Shown here: piece by piece, positions 26,518-35,204 of the stretch | Position numbering within the stretch: position 1 is the stretch's first letter | How the letters are laid out: each line of letters begins with the position of its first letter | Assembly (NCBI RefSeq): GCF_000949425.1 | Contig: NZ_CP010976.1 | Span: forward strand, 3,348,001 to 3,412,000 | Length of the DNA stretch: 64,000 nucleotides | Source of the DNA: Paenibacillus sp. IHBB 10380 | GTDB lineage: Bacteria > Bacillota > Bacilli > Paenibacillales > Paenibacillaceae | Direction of reading: 5' to 3' | Position numbers and translations under genes: made by a program | The notes under the pieces: generated by a model | Seen by the model: only the letters and a program-made list of their open reading frames with translations | Database searches by the model: none | What the model was told of the DNA's origin: nothing

Positions 26518-27507
26518 TTAGAATGTCCTCCTTCTCATCAGGTACAGAAAATATGGCGCGCCTATGACAGCCATGAGAATTCCTGAAGGTATATCCAACG
26601 GTGAGAACAGTGTGCGTCCACCCGTATCCGCAATCAACAGCACAAGTGCTCCAAGTGCCATGCTCATCGGCAATAAATACTTATAGTCTGAGCCAACTAG
26701 CATTCTAGCCATATGCGGTACAACGAGACCGACAAACCCGATCATCCCAATGGCAGCTACAGAGATAGCAGCCAAGAATACAGCTAATAAGGACAATATG
26801 ATACGGATCCGGTTAACATTCTCACCCAGATTAGAAGCGACCTGATCGCCCAACCGAATGATATTCGCCTTGCGTATGGCGAAGAACGATAGTATCCAGC
26901 CAACAATCGCATACGGTAAAACCATCACCAAGGCATTACTACCTTTCGCAGCCAAACTACCGTTTAACCATTGGACAGCGGTGGGGAGCCGATCGCTGTA
27001 CATAATCGTCAGAAATCCAATGACTCCCCCACACAAGGCATTCACCGCAACGCCAGATAAGATAATTGTGATCGGTGAAATACCGTTCCGCCTCCATGCT
27101 AGTGCATAAACAATGGATGCAGCTATGATTCCGCCGACAAAAGCAGCAATCGGAATGAATTGAGTATATTCTGGCGCAGCAAGCATAATCACCAGTACAC
27201 AAGCCGCCGCACCGCTAGTCACACCCGTCAAACCAGGATCAGCAAGAGGGTTACCCATTACAGCTTGCAAGAGTGCGCCCGAAATCGCTATATTCGCCCC
27301 GATGATCATCGCCAACAATACACGCGGCAATCGAATATCCCATATGATTGTGGCGTTCACCGCTTCGGAGGATGAACTAAAGATTGTACTTAATATTTCT
27401 GGTATCGAGATGGACACACCACCTAGTCCGATTGCGATTATCGCAGCTATGATCGTCAAAATTAACGTAAAAATAACAATGGTCCTGCTTCGAGATGTTT
27501 TTATCAC
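26518..27507 (-). CDS. FecCD-family iron/heme ABC transporter permease
   Basis: A 329-residue permease with about ten membrane segments. It shows the FecCD features LPRVLLAMIIGANIAISGALLQAVMGNPLADPGLTGVTSGAA (about 58-100) and the cytoplasmic coupling region FVGLVVPHMARMLVG (about 254-268). It begins with GTG behind AGAGGAGAT. Sole permease of the operon, so it probably works as a homodimer. Confidence 0.9.
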   Translation of the reverse strand: MIKTSRSRTIVIFTLILTIIAAIIAIGLGGVSISIPEILSTIFSSSSEAVNATIIWDIRLPRVLLAMIIGANIAISGALLQAVMGNPLADPGLTGVTSGAAACVLVIMLAAPEYTQFIPIAAFVGGIIAASIVYALAWRRNGISPITIILSGVAVNALCGGVIGFLTIMYSDRLPTAVQWLNGSLAAKGSNALVMVLPYAIVGWILSFFAIRKANIIRLGDQVASNLGENVNRIRIILSLLAVFLAAISVAAIGMIGFVGLVVPHMARMLVGSDYKYLLPMSMALGALVLLIADTGGRTLFSPLDIPSGILMAVIGAPYFLYLMRRRTF

Positions 27508-27522
27508 TTGCTATCTCCTCTA

Positions 27523-28536
27523 TTATTCATAGAAATAATTTGCGATTTGAGTTAGGGCTGTCTCCGCGTTAATTATCGAGGTTACGCCAAAAACACTGTA
27601 ATCCAGAATATGAATTTTGTCATTTTTATAGGCTGAGAGTTTGGTCCATATGTTATTCTTTTCTACTTCTTTCTGAAACTTGTCTACTGAAGCGCCATGA
27701 TCGCCTGATGCCAATACTAGAATAATATCTGGATCAGCAGCTACTATGTTCTCCATGTTAATTGGAGAGTAAACCTCTGACACTTTCAGTACGGAAGTCG
27801 CGATATTATCTGCATTAAGCTTCTTCACCAAACTACCTAGATAGGAGCGATCACTCATAACCATGAAAGAATCAGAAGTTCCGATCATCAGCATGACACT
27901 CGGCATTTTCTTGCCTTTCGCTAGTTTGATCAACTCATTTTCCTTTTCTATTATCTTGGTCAGTACAACGTTCATCTCATCTATTTTATTAAAATAAGTG
28001 CCCAATACTTTCATACTAAGTTTCAAATCCTCAAATGATTCAGTACGTAAATAAGCTTTTTCCAACTTAATACCTTCTAGATTTTTATCTAACGTGCTTC
28101 GAAGCGACTCCGCACCGAGAAGCAAATCTGGCTCAAGCTTAGTCACAACTTCAATATCCGGCGACATGGGCGAGCCAATGCGCTGTATCGCTTCGAATTC
28201 CGCAGGAATCGGATTAGTAGAGGTTGGTACACCCACCGGTGTAATCCCCAGCAAATGTAGCATCTCTGTTAATGGCACGGATGTCGTGACAATTCGCTCC
28301 GGCACCTTCGCAGGAAATTGGCTTAACGCTTCAGTGAACAACGCTTTATCGACACCATCGTTCTCCAAACTGTATACCTTATCTGTATCTTCGCTTGTAT
28401 TAGTCTTAATCGTCTCATTACTTACGGTGTTTGTTACCGCTTCATTCTTCGCTTGATTGTCCGCTTTATTGGTGGACGAACAGGCAGACATTACGCTAAG
28501 AGCCGTAATAAGCAAAAATACGATTAACTTTTTCAA
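27523..28536 (-). CDS. iron/heme ABC transporter substrate-binding lipoprotein
   Basis: A 337-residue lipoprotein: signal peptide with lipobox MSAC (Cys near 19), a Ser/Thr/Asn-rich spacer, then a class III periplasmic-binding fold (PERIVTTSVPLTEMLHLLGITPVGVPTS, and DIEVVTKLEPDLLLGAESL). This resembles the IsdE/HmuT/FecB group. It starts with TTG behind GGAGGGAT. It is first in a five-gene operon (binding protein, permease, ATPase, HugZ-like, DinB-like) and lies directly behind two Fur boxes, so it should be induced when iron is short. Confidence 0.9.
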   Translation of the reverse strand: MKKLIVFLLITALSVMSACSSTNKADNQAKNEAVTNTVSNETIKTNTSEDTDKVYSLENDGVDKALFTEALSQFPAKVPERIVTTSVPLTEMLHLLGITPVGVPTSTNPIPAEFEAIQRIGSPMSPDIEVVTKLEPDLLLGAESLRSTLDKNLEGIKLEKAYLRTESFEDLKLSMKVLGTYFNKIDEMNVVLTKIIEKENELIKLAKGKKMPSVMLMIGTSDSFMVMSDRSYLGSLVKKLNADNIATSVLKVSEVYSPINMENIVAADPDIILVLASGDHGASVDKFQKEVEKNNIWTKLSAYKNDKIHILDYSVFGVTSIINAETALTQIANYFYE

Positions 28537-28588
28537 AATCTATCCCTCCGCATATGTATAGTTGTAATAATCACTTAATAACCTCAAA

Positions 28589-28634
28589 TGATAATTATTC
28601 TCACTTACTATTATGATAATGGTTATCATTATCA
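28589..28634. promoter_or_regulatory. two Fur boxes ahead of the heme uptake operon
   Basis: GATAATGGTTATCATTATC at 28615-28633 matches 17 of 19 consensus positions. TGATAATTATTCTCA at 28589-28603 matches 13 of 15 positions of the 7-1-7 motif. Both lie 50-100 bases before the lipoprotein start. Confidence 0.85.
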
Positions 28635-28738
28635 ACTGTCAAGAAGTTTATTTGGAATATTTATGCAGACGTCTTTGCTTATTGTCTCTGAATGTGTAGA
28701 TATTCCTTCCAGTTCGTTGAAAGAAATCGTATTACTTC

Positions 28739-30293
28739 TTGAGTTATCGTATTACAAATCCAGGAACACAAGGAACGGCAGTCATTACAAACCCCTTAAC
28801 TGGTGACTTCATCTATACTCCAAAAGCTGGAGCTACGGGTATCGATACAATCAAGTTTACAGCCAATGACGGTAAAGCCCTTTCCGCAGAAGGAACCATG
28901 AGTGTTAGTATTACGGATCCCAACAGTAACCAGGGCGTAGTTGCCCATTGGCGCTTTGAGAGCGATCCATCTGTTGACGGACAGCCTCTTACAGGCGACG
29001 GAGCCGTTGTCGTAAAAGATTTATCCGGCAACAATAATAATTTGCACCGAGTTGATGAAGGAAAAAGTAAGCCGGGAGATATGATCTGGTCTTCGGACAA
29101 GCCTATTGATTCAGCTACAAAAAACAGCATTCGTATTTTCGGTGATAAGACCGCAGGTAAAGCATCTTACCTGAAGACTAATGATAATGCTCAGGTTAAT
29201 AACCTAGAATTCGATAAAGGATATACGATCGAAGCCTATATGAAAATCGCGCCTGAATGGGATCCAATTAAAAACGGTTGGATGGGTATCCTTACACGCG
29301 ATGATACCGGCAGCGATATCGGTAATACTGGTGGAGACAAGGATGAGCCAACTGCTACCTTGGCTATATCTACGCTAAGAGAGATGCAATGCCGTATTCC
29401 CGAAAAAGAATAATGATAGTGTTACGAACTGGTCTGGGGAGCTCTTCTTTAAATGGCATCATGTTGCCGTTGTAAATGATGGTGTGAAGACGATCATGTA
29501 TATCGACGGTGCTCCGGTACTTCGGAATCCAGATGGCGAACAAGGCGGTATGATGACAACAGGAAAATCCTGGATAATTGGATCCAACCAATATGACCAT
29601 GTCCATGAGGGATCTTTTAACGGCTGGATTAGTGAAATTCGGATCACAGACCGCGCATTGAAGAAGAGTGAGCTTCTGAATATGCAAAATAAGTCTACAA
29701 CATCGACGCCGCAGGTTGAGTCTCCAAAGCCGAATGAAACACCATCGGCTCAGCCAGTAGAGTACAAAGACATGAATAATCACTGGGCTAATAAATCAGT
29801 CACGCAATTGAGTGACAATAAACTGTTTAGTGGATTCTCTGACAGATCCTTTAAACCAGACAAAGCAATGACTCGTGCCGAATTAATAACTGTTATTTCA
29901 CGTCATCTTAATTTCGATAAGACTAGCGCCGATAAAGCCTTATTCAAGGATACAAATAACCATTGGGCGTCTAATGCCATTTCTACAGCCGTTGCAAAAG
30001 GGATTGTGGCAGGCATAGATGCTGACTCATTCGGACCGGATAAACCGGTAACACGAGAACAAATGATAGTCATTCTCGTCAACGCTTTCGGACTGTCGGG
30101 CACCGAGAAACACGTGAACAAATTCAAAGATAGCTCCAACATATCCGATTGGTCTAAAAAATCCATCTCAACGATGGTCGAACTTGATCTAGTTAACGGA
30201 TATAACGATGGAACCTTCCATCCGAAAGAGCCTGCTACACGAGCAGAGGCTGCAACCATACTTGTGCGCCTGTTCGACCTGATCAAGGAGTAA
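28739..30293 (+). pseudogene. SLH-domain surface protein, 5'-truncated and frameshifted
   Basis: Two frames make one surface protein C-terminus. The first (28739-29413) starts in the middle of a cadherin-like repeat (ITNPLTGDFIYTP, IDTIKFTANDG), followed by a LamG/concanavalin-type domain. The frame breaks near 29,385; one frame over, AVFPKKNNDSVTNWSGEL continues the same domain and runs on through YIDGAPVLRNPDG to three SLH domains (about the last 180 residues, each with the HWA/F-DxxNHWA pattern). A stop lies in frame just before 28,730, so the large N-terminal part is missing. SLH domains bind secondary cell wall polymer. The remnant lies right behind the Fur boxes of the divergent heme operon. 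Confidence 0.8.
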
Positions 30294-30371
30294 TCCCATT
30301 GGCAGTAAAAAATACGGAAGATCGCCTAATTAGCGGTATATAATCATATATTTCAGCTTTAAACAACAAAA

Positions 30372-30403
30372 AAACACAAACGGTATCTCTCCCGTTTGTG
30401 TTT
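30372..30403. terminator. bidirectional Rho-independent terminator
   Basis: AAACACAAACGG and CCGTTTGTGTTT form a perfect 12-bp stem around 8 bases. T runs follow on both strands. It lies between two converging surface-protein relics. Confidence 0.75.
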
Positions 30404-30414
30404 TTTCCCATCCT

Positions 30415-30893
30415 TCGGCACAGATCCATCTGTATGACCATTACCGTTGTAAGTGACAGTGTACATCAGGCTATTGGTCCATTCTGCATCTCTGCCGTTT
30501 TTTTGAGTAGCTCGGGGATTAATCCACTTGGAACAAGACAGGCGCTGCATCTGTGATCTGATTGGCAAACGCTAGGGCTTCCTTAAGTCCTTGAGTGTTC
30601 ACGCCATGATCTGCAGGTTTGAAAGATACAGGTGTCCCACCTGCTACATACTTCTGACCTAATTCCTCAATTCCGTATATCAACATAAACACTGCTTGAT
30701 CGATGCTTTCCTGGCTTGCACTTGGATCTGTAACGAACTGTCGTACATATTCCCTGATTAATACGAACTCTCCATATCTGGTACTTTGATTATTCTTACT
30801 CAGATCTACATAAGTCACTACATCCTTCATCTGATCAGCAAACACAAGTAACAGACCTACCTGAAGCCCCTTATTTTTGAAAATCCAATACAA
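30415..30893 (-). pseudogene. fragments of a cell-surface protein (FIVAR-like and InlB B-repeat-like)
   Basis: The upstream frame (30519-30893) reads YVRQFVTDPSASQESIDQAV, the spacing of a FIVAR-type helical repeat. The overlapping downstream frame contains MYTVTYNGNGHTDGSVPKDG, the signature of the InlB B-repeat/Flg_new domain. Neither has a start signal, and the pieces are in different frames. They look like the eroded end of a large wall protein whose other parts are gone. Confidence 0.5.
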
Positions 30894-31002
30894 CTGTGGT
30901 TTACCGTTCTCAAATATCCGTAGACTCTAGTCTATTTAGCCCAATCTTGCTTCCTGATATCGATGTAGCCTTCAAAAAAAATGCAAAAGACCTTCTTGAA
31001 CA

Positions 31003-31707
31003 TTAAAAAATAAACATGAGCCAAATAAACAACAGACATGGCCACCACTGCTTGCCTGCCTTTACAAACAGCCAGCCAAACACCAAAGCAAAAGCAGTGA
31101 TATACAATCCACTAGCCAGACCATGTGTCAGATGACTAAGCCCCCAAGTCACCATCAAGCCTATACCTCCGTAAGGAAGATTAGGCTTTTTAAACCACAT
31201 TTCTCCAGCACACTGCATCAAAGCAACTAATAGCACAACTAGAATGGATTCTACTATGTAATATACATTTTGAGTTAAAGAAACTAATAAGCCCATAGAG
31301 CCATGAGCACGTGTGAATTTTTGGTATTCATCGTATATTTGTAGCAAGTTCCCTTCCAACAGCAAGGACTCAACCACTGCGAACAAAAAGCTCATTATAA
31401 CAGCCACGCTCATCAACAAAGGAATTCCTTTAGAGCTCCATCGCAGAGATATAACGTTCTTTAACACCTTTTTCTTCTTTAACCACACAAAAAAAAGAAC
31501 GGCTCCAACAGCCCATAATAAAATTACAATACTCCAATGTACAACAAGTACGTACCATGGGCTGCTAAAAAAGTCGTCCATATTGAACAGATCTCCCCAT
31601 AACCACTGATCCATGACCATGACAAACATATCCATTCCCAATATTAAAAACACAAGCAAACCTAACAAAAAGTATTGTAAAGCTGATATATTCTCTTTTT
31701 CACGCAT
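31003..31707 (-). CDS. polytopic membrane protein, CPBP-protease-like
   Basis: A 234-residue protein with about six to seven hydrophobic helices. The C-terminal part (EMWFKKPNLPYGGIGLMVTWGLSHLTHGLASGLY) is laid out like a CPBP/CAAX-type intramembrane protease, with a His-x-x-His pair in SHLTHG, but the usual EExxxR motif is missing, so activity is doubtful. AAGGGGG lies about 11 bases before the ATG. No partner gene is close; the upstream 400 bases hold tRNA-like relics. Confidence 0.55.
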   Translation of the reverse strand: MREKENISALQYFLLGLLVFLILGMDMFVMVMDQWLWGDLFNMDDFFSSPWYVLVVHWSIVILLWAVGAVLFFVWLKKKKVLKNVISLRWSSKGIPLLMSVAVIMSFLFAVVESLLLEGNLLQIYDEYQKFTRAHGSMGLLVSLTQNVYYIVESILVVLLVALMQCAGEMWFKKPNLPYGGIGLMVTWGLSHLTHGLASGLYITAFALVFGWLFVKAGKQWWPCLLFIWLMFIF

Positions 31708-32111
31708 GTATTGCCTGCCCCCTTACTCTTGTTAGTATATGTATATATTTCCCATGACCCTAACGCTTCAAGTATGGCATTATTGCATTTCATTTGTATG
31801 TAACAAATTGCTCAATACAGATTGGTTTGGAACTTTGAATTTATCCGAAGATTGTTGAAATACTCACCCTATTGGGGCCATAAAAATATCCCCTCCAAGT
31901 TTACTCTTTTCCCCGTGATAACATGCGGGATTTTGAGTGTCTCCTTAAAGGGGATAATATCCTGTTTTTATGTTTGATAGAGCCAGAGGGATCAAACACC
32001 TGAAATCATCACTGCCAGCGATGCGCACTCCGGGGTTGTTGGTTACACCCATATGAATATTGAATAGAAGATCATTCAATATCTCACTAACAAACTTTTA
32101 CTTTTGCTTAG
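31708..32111. other. intergenic region with tRNA-Ala-like relics
   Basis: No intact gene. The stretch 31988-32031 matches the T-arm to anticodon-arm part of the tRNA-Ala(GGC) gene at 36 of 44 positions without gaps (minus orientation), and TTCCCCGTGATA at about 31,910 repeats the 5' end and flank of the same tRNA. Acceptor and D arms do not pair, so it cannot be a working tRNA. Confidence 0.55.
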
Positions 32112-33134
32112 CTAATAAAACATTACAATAGCATCAAGTTGAAGCTCCAACGAGTAAGGATCCTCCATTACAAATTCATCGCCTTTATCGTCGAATGAAC
32201 CGTACATATATACCTGACCTTTTTGAACAGCCGGAATCTTCTTCCACAGGTCACTGTCTATAACTTGATTTGCTCCTTCATCGCGTGCACCATATACAAA
32301 TATATGATCACCCATATATTCAGGCAAAACCTCAAGAGTAATGTTCTCAAATCCTTCTTTCATATTCAGAGCTTTTTCCGTAGGCGGCAACTGCAGCATT
32401 TGATAAATGGTCGAGCTGCCATAATTGCCTCCCTCCGCCGCCAACACATACAATGATTTATTCGCGACTTGCACGATGGAGACTGTCTCTCCTTCTTTAA
32501 CAATACCAGCAATTTTCTTTCTGGCCTCTGCGGCTTTCTCTTCATATTCAGTTATCCATTGTTCCGCTTCCTGCTGCTTTCCGAAGATTTCACTGATTCT
32601 GCGGAACTTCTCCAGCGGCCCCGCTGTAGATAGACCTTCCCAATAAGGCAGGAACACCGTTGTTCCTATTTTTTGGTAAGACTCAATATTTTCTTCTATC
32701 GAACCTATGATCAAATCCGGTTCCAAATAAGTCAATTTCTCCAAATTCATAGGAAATGCGCCGAGATCCTCTATTCCAGCCAAAATGTCTTTTGAAATAC
32801 CCACTTGATTGATCCAAGCCTCACCCAGCATAAAGCTTCTGACCCCTACAGGAATAATTCCTAGTTTCAAAAGATGACCCATATATTGATCTGATGCTAC
32901 CCGTTTAGGATCAGCCGGTATCTCTACATCCCCCTTCAAAGTAGATACAATTCTTGTTTTTGCTGGTACCTCTGCTTGCTGGCCTTCTTTAAGTTGTTCG
33001 GAATTTGTTCCTGCCGAATTATTAATTGGAGCTTGTGAACCTACGTTTGTATTTGCCGGACTTGAGCAAGCACCCACTAATAATGAAAGGCACATCACCA
33101 AAGTCATTACCGCTATCTTAGTTCTTCTTTGCAT
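32112..33134 (-). CDS. siderophore-binding lipoprotein (independent start within the fused frame)
   Basis: The downstream half of the fused frame can be made alone as a 340-residue lipoprotein from the ATG at 33132-33134, preceded by GGGAGAGAG. The signal peptide RRTKIAVMTLVMCLSLLVGAC is complete, and the mature part shows the FeuA/FhuD-type layout (RIVSTLKGDVEIPADPKRV, then LTYLEPDLIIGS). It should hand ferric siderophore to a FecCD/FecE transporter. None is encoded directly beside it, so it may borrow one from elsewhere. A TATACT box and a Fur box just upstream give it its own iron-controlled promoter. Confidence 0.8.
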   Translation of the reverse strand: MQRRTKIAVMTLVMCLSLLVGACSSPANTNVGSQAPINNSAGTNSEQLKEGQQAEVPAKTRIVSTLKGDVEIPADPKRVASDQYMGHLLKLGIIPVGVRSFMLGEAWINQVGISKDILAGIEDLGAFPMNLEKLTYLEPDLIIGSIEENIESYQKIGTTVFLPYWEGLSTAGPLEKFRRISEIFGKQQEAEQWITEYEEKAAEARKKIAGIVKEGETVSIVQVANKSLYVLAAEGGNYGSSTIYQMLQLPPTEKALNMKEGFENITLEVLPEYMGDHIFVYGARDEGANQVIDSDLWKKIPAVQKGQVYMYGSFDDKGDEFVMEDPYSLELQLDAIVMFY

Positions 33135-34091
33135 CAATAACTCTCTCCCTGTCTGTTGAAAATGATTTTCATTATCAGTATAGAGACAAAGATTATTATG
33201 CAGAACGGCAAATCCTTGCATAGATATGGGCAATTCCCGATCTGGGCTCTGCTTCTCTCTAAAGTGTGCAGGAGATAATCCTTTGTATTTCTTGAAACTG
33301 CGGCTTAACGAATGGGCATCCGGAAATCCAACACGTTCAGCAATTTCTTGTAAAGTTGCATCTGTCCGCATCAGTAACTGCGTCGTTCTGTCCGACCGTA
33401 CCTGACCCAAGTAATGAATCGGACTATTCTGCATTTTTCTCTTGAACAGTCTGGACAGATGTCCCGCGCTGCAATCCAGTGCTTCCGCAATCGAATCTAG
33501 CGTAAGTGGCTTATTGAAATGCTCGTGGATATAACGGACCGCCAATGTAACCAGATCAGGCCTTATCGGTTCAATTTTCTGTTGGTGCAACTGCCATAGC
33601 AACTCATAAACGAACTGATAAAATGTCGCTTTAACTTGCAATTTCCCTAATACAGTAGACTGATGCCATTCTTTGTCCAATCGTTCGATGTTGTCAAATA
33701 GAGATAACGGATAGCTTGGAGCAAAGGCATATTGATATTGAAATGGATTGTCCTCCTTCATCCGTTGTACAATCTCCTGACGACAGGGCAAGGGTAGTGT
33801 CGGCTTGTACAAAATCATATAATATTCCAACTCATCCTCGGCCAAAATATTCAGGTTCATGCCCTTCCCGCCATGAAAAATATGAAACCGCTTTGCCATA
33901 TGGACGTTGCGATCCAACCCTATCGGCGCACTTCCACGCACTGTATAGAGGAATGCACTGACAGGCAGTCGATAGGACCGCAACTCCTCCCCCTGCTCCA
34001 TCACTGTATGCCGGATATCAATAACTTTTATAAAAACATGATTCCACAACAATATGTGATCATTTAATTTCATTTCATCATTTAATTTCAT
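32112..34091 (-). CDS. AraC-family regulator reading in frame into a siderophore-binding lipoprotein
   Basis: One open frame of 659 residues joins two proteins. Residues 1-285 are an AraC regulator: a cupin-like sensor part, then two helix-turn-helices (LTLDSIAEALDCSAGHLSRLFKRK and ATLQEIAERVGFPDAHSLSRSFKKYKG). From residue 320 a full lipoprotein begins (MQRRTKIAVM, lipobox LVGAC) with an iron-siderophore binding fold. AraC-binding-protein fusions such as B. subtilis Btr are known, but those lack an internal signal peptide. Here the linker also encodes a Fur box and a ribosome binding site. Probably the stop of the AraC gene was lost. Start: ATG at 34089-34091 behind GGGGGAG. Confidence 0.75.
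   Translation of the reverse strand: MKLNDEMKLNDHILLWNHVFIKVIDIRHTVMEQGEELRSYRLPVSAFLYTVRGSAPIGLDRNVHMAKRFHIFHGGKGMNLNILAEDELEYYMILYKPTLPLPCRQEIVQRMKEDNPFQYQYAFAPSYPLSLFDNIERLDKEWHQSTVLGKLQVKATFYQFVYELLWQLHQQKIEPIRPDLVTLAVRYIHEHFNKPLTLDSIAEALDCSAGHLSRLFKRKMQNSPIHYLGQVRSDRTTQLLMRTDATLQEIAERVGFPDAHSLSRSFKKYKGLSPAHFREKQSPDRELPISMQGFAVLHNNLCLYTDNENHFQQTGRELLMQRRTKIAVMTLVMCLSLLVGACSSPANTNVGSQAPINNSAGTNSEQLKEGQQAEVPAKTRIVSTLKGDVEIPADPKRVASDQYMGHLLKLGIIPVGVRSFMLGEAWINQVGISKDILAGIEDLGAFPMNLEKLTYLEPDLIIGSIEENIESYQKIGTTVFLPYWEGLSTAGPLEKFRRISEIFGKQQEAEQWITEYEEKAAEARKKIAGIVKEGETVSIVQVANKSLYVLAAEGGNYGSSTIYQMLQLPPTEKALNMKEGFENITLEVLPEYMGDHIFVYGARDEGANQVIDSDLWKKIPAVQKGQVYMYGSFDDKGDEFVMEDPYSLELQLDAIVMFY
33158..33176. 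promoter_or_regulatory. Fur box inside the AraC-lipoprotein frame
   Basis: GAAAATGATTTTCATTATC matches 16 of 19 Fur consensus positions. On the minus strand it directly follows a TATACT -10-like box and precedes the lipoprotein start by about 25 bases, the usual place for Fur repression. Confidence 0.85.
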
Positions 34092-34500
34092 CGTACCACT
34101 CCCCCGTTCCAAACCATTCCATGAACAACGATTCTGGATTTAAGTTCATTATAATTGATAACCATTCTAACGAGCAATTGCTTCGTCTAAACACCTCATT
34201 AGCAGATAAAGTCAGGCAGCTATATGATGCAAACGTAAAGAAGTGTGTGGTTATATTTCGTTTATGATGGGGCCAAGTGGGATCGCCCTTGTGCAAGGAC
34301 CGAAGCGGATGAGTACGGCGTCTGAAACTAGCGCTAAAAGACTTCTTCTAGTAAGCTTCGTTAATCTGTGATTAGAGTTTCATAAATCCGCTTAGGTTTT
34401 CCAAATACAAATAGAGGCTACCCCTCGGCAGCCTCGGTTTTACAGTTACTGAAAATAAGGATTAAAAAGCCGATCTCTCGGCTTTTCCTAAGGTAGTCTA
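34092..34500. other. intergenic region
   Basis: Holds the AraC gene promoter, with a weak Fur-like ATAATTGATAACCATTCT near 34,150-34,168, and a hairpin GAGGCT/AGCCTC at 34414-34435 followed by GGTTTT on the plus strand. No gene or known RNA was recognised in the middle part. Confidence 0.35.
34465..34486 (-). terminator. Rho-independent terminator
   Basis: AAAAGCCGA and TCGGCTTTT close a 9-bp stem with loop TCTC, followed by TTTTAATCC-type sequence on the minus strand, 15 bases beyond the secreted protein gene. Confidence 0.75.
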
Positions 34501-34908
34501 TTACCACCCAGAAACGATATTCGCATTGATTGTCCATCTCTTGAAAGGCGTTCCTATAATTTCGACTTTGTACGTTCCTGATGGATGTGAGGTTGCTGGA
34601 TGCATGGTTGCTAGACGAATATACTTGGATGTGGTTTGATTCGGGGTGATAGAGAATTCATTATAAGAGATCCCATCCCAATTTCCTGTTGACGTATTAT
34701 AGTAATATAGTAATGCAATGACGGATTCAGTGGCGGACGACGGACCTTCAACATCAGCGACGAGAAAGTCGCCACTGAGGTAAACATGTGAGCTACCACT
34801 ATGATAACCAGTAATTATCTGCCTGTAAGGAGGATCAGCGAAAGCGGAAGAAGCCAAGCTAAACATTAACACTAGCATCAATAGTCCAACAGTAAGCTTT
34901 TTTCTCAT
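34501..34908 (-). CDS. small secreted protein of unknown function
   Basis: A 135-residue protein with a clear signal peptide (MRKKLTVGLLMLVLMFSLASSAFA, cleavage after AFA near residue 24). The mature 110 residues are rich in S, T and Y and look all-beta (ITGYHSGSSHVYLSGDF, TYKVEIIGTPFKRW). AAGGAGATAAC precedes the ATG, and a terminator follows, so it is a single-gene unit. I do not recognise the family. Confidence 0.7.
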   Translation of the reverse strand: MRKKLTVGLLMLVLMFSLASSAFADPPYRQIITGYHSGSSHVYLSGDFLVADVEGPSSATESVIALLYYYNTSTGNWDGISYNEFSITPNQTTSKYIRLATMHPATSHPSGTYKVEIIGTPFKRWTINANIVSGW

Positions 34909-35028
34909 CAGTTATCTCCTTCGTTTTTAGAAGTCAGGATGCTACGGCAGTATACTTGAACCGTAGTTCCCAAATAACTATATGACGAGGACTTCTTATT
35001 TAGAACGATGTAAAAGATTGTACCCGTA

Positions 35029-35057
35029 TTGATCTTTTTAATTTGATTGTATATACT
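35029..35057 (+). promoter_or_regulatory. sigma-A promoter of the pbuE riboswitch transcript
   Basis: TTGATC (35029-35034), a 17-base spacer and TATACT (35052-35057) place the start of transcription a few bases before the first aptamer stem. Confidence 0.7.
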
Positions 35058-35060
35058 TGA

Positions 35061-35169
35061 ACTTGTATAATCTCAATAATATGGTTTGAGAGTCTCTACC
35101 GGATGCCGTAAAAATCCTGATTACAAGAAAAATGTGAACTCACATTTTTTTGTAATCAGGATTTTTTTT
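35061..35169 (+). ncRNA. purine (adenine) riboswitch with overlapping terminator
   Basis: The aptamer spans about 35061-35127. P1 is CTTGTA/TACAAG, P2 is TCTCAA/TTGAGA with loop TAATATGG, and P3 carries the loop GCCGTAA. The conserved joining segments GTCTCTACC and CCTGATTAC are present. The specificity base after CCTGA is T (35121), as in the adenine-sensing pbuE and add switches, not the C of guanine switches. The 3' strand of P1 and P3 can instead join a hairpin of about 26 bp (35110-35166) followed by eight T residues. Adenine would stabilise the aptamer and prevent termination, switching the downstream efflux gene on. Confidence 0.95.
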
Positions 35170-35204
35170 CGTAGACTTGATAACCGCCCAAAGGAGAAAT
35201 ATCA

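Noticed and set aside
31988..32031. A second functional tRNA-Ala
   Set aside because: Acceptor, D and T stems do not pair; only the anticodon arm is kept, so it is a relic.
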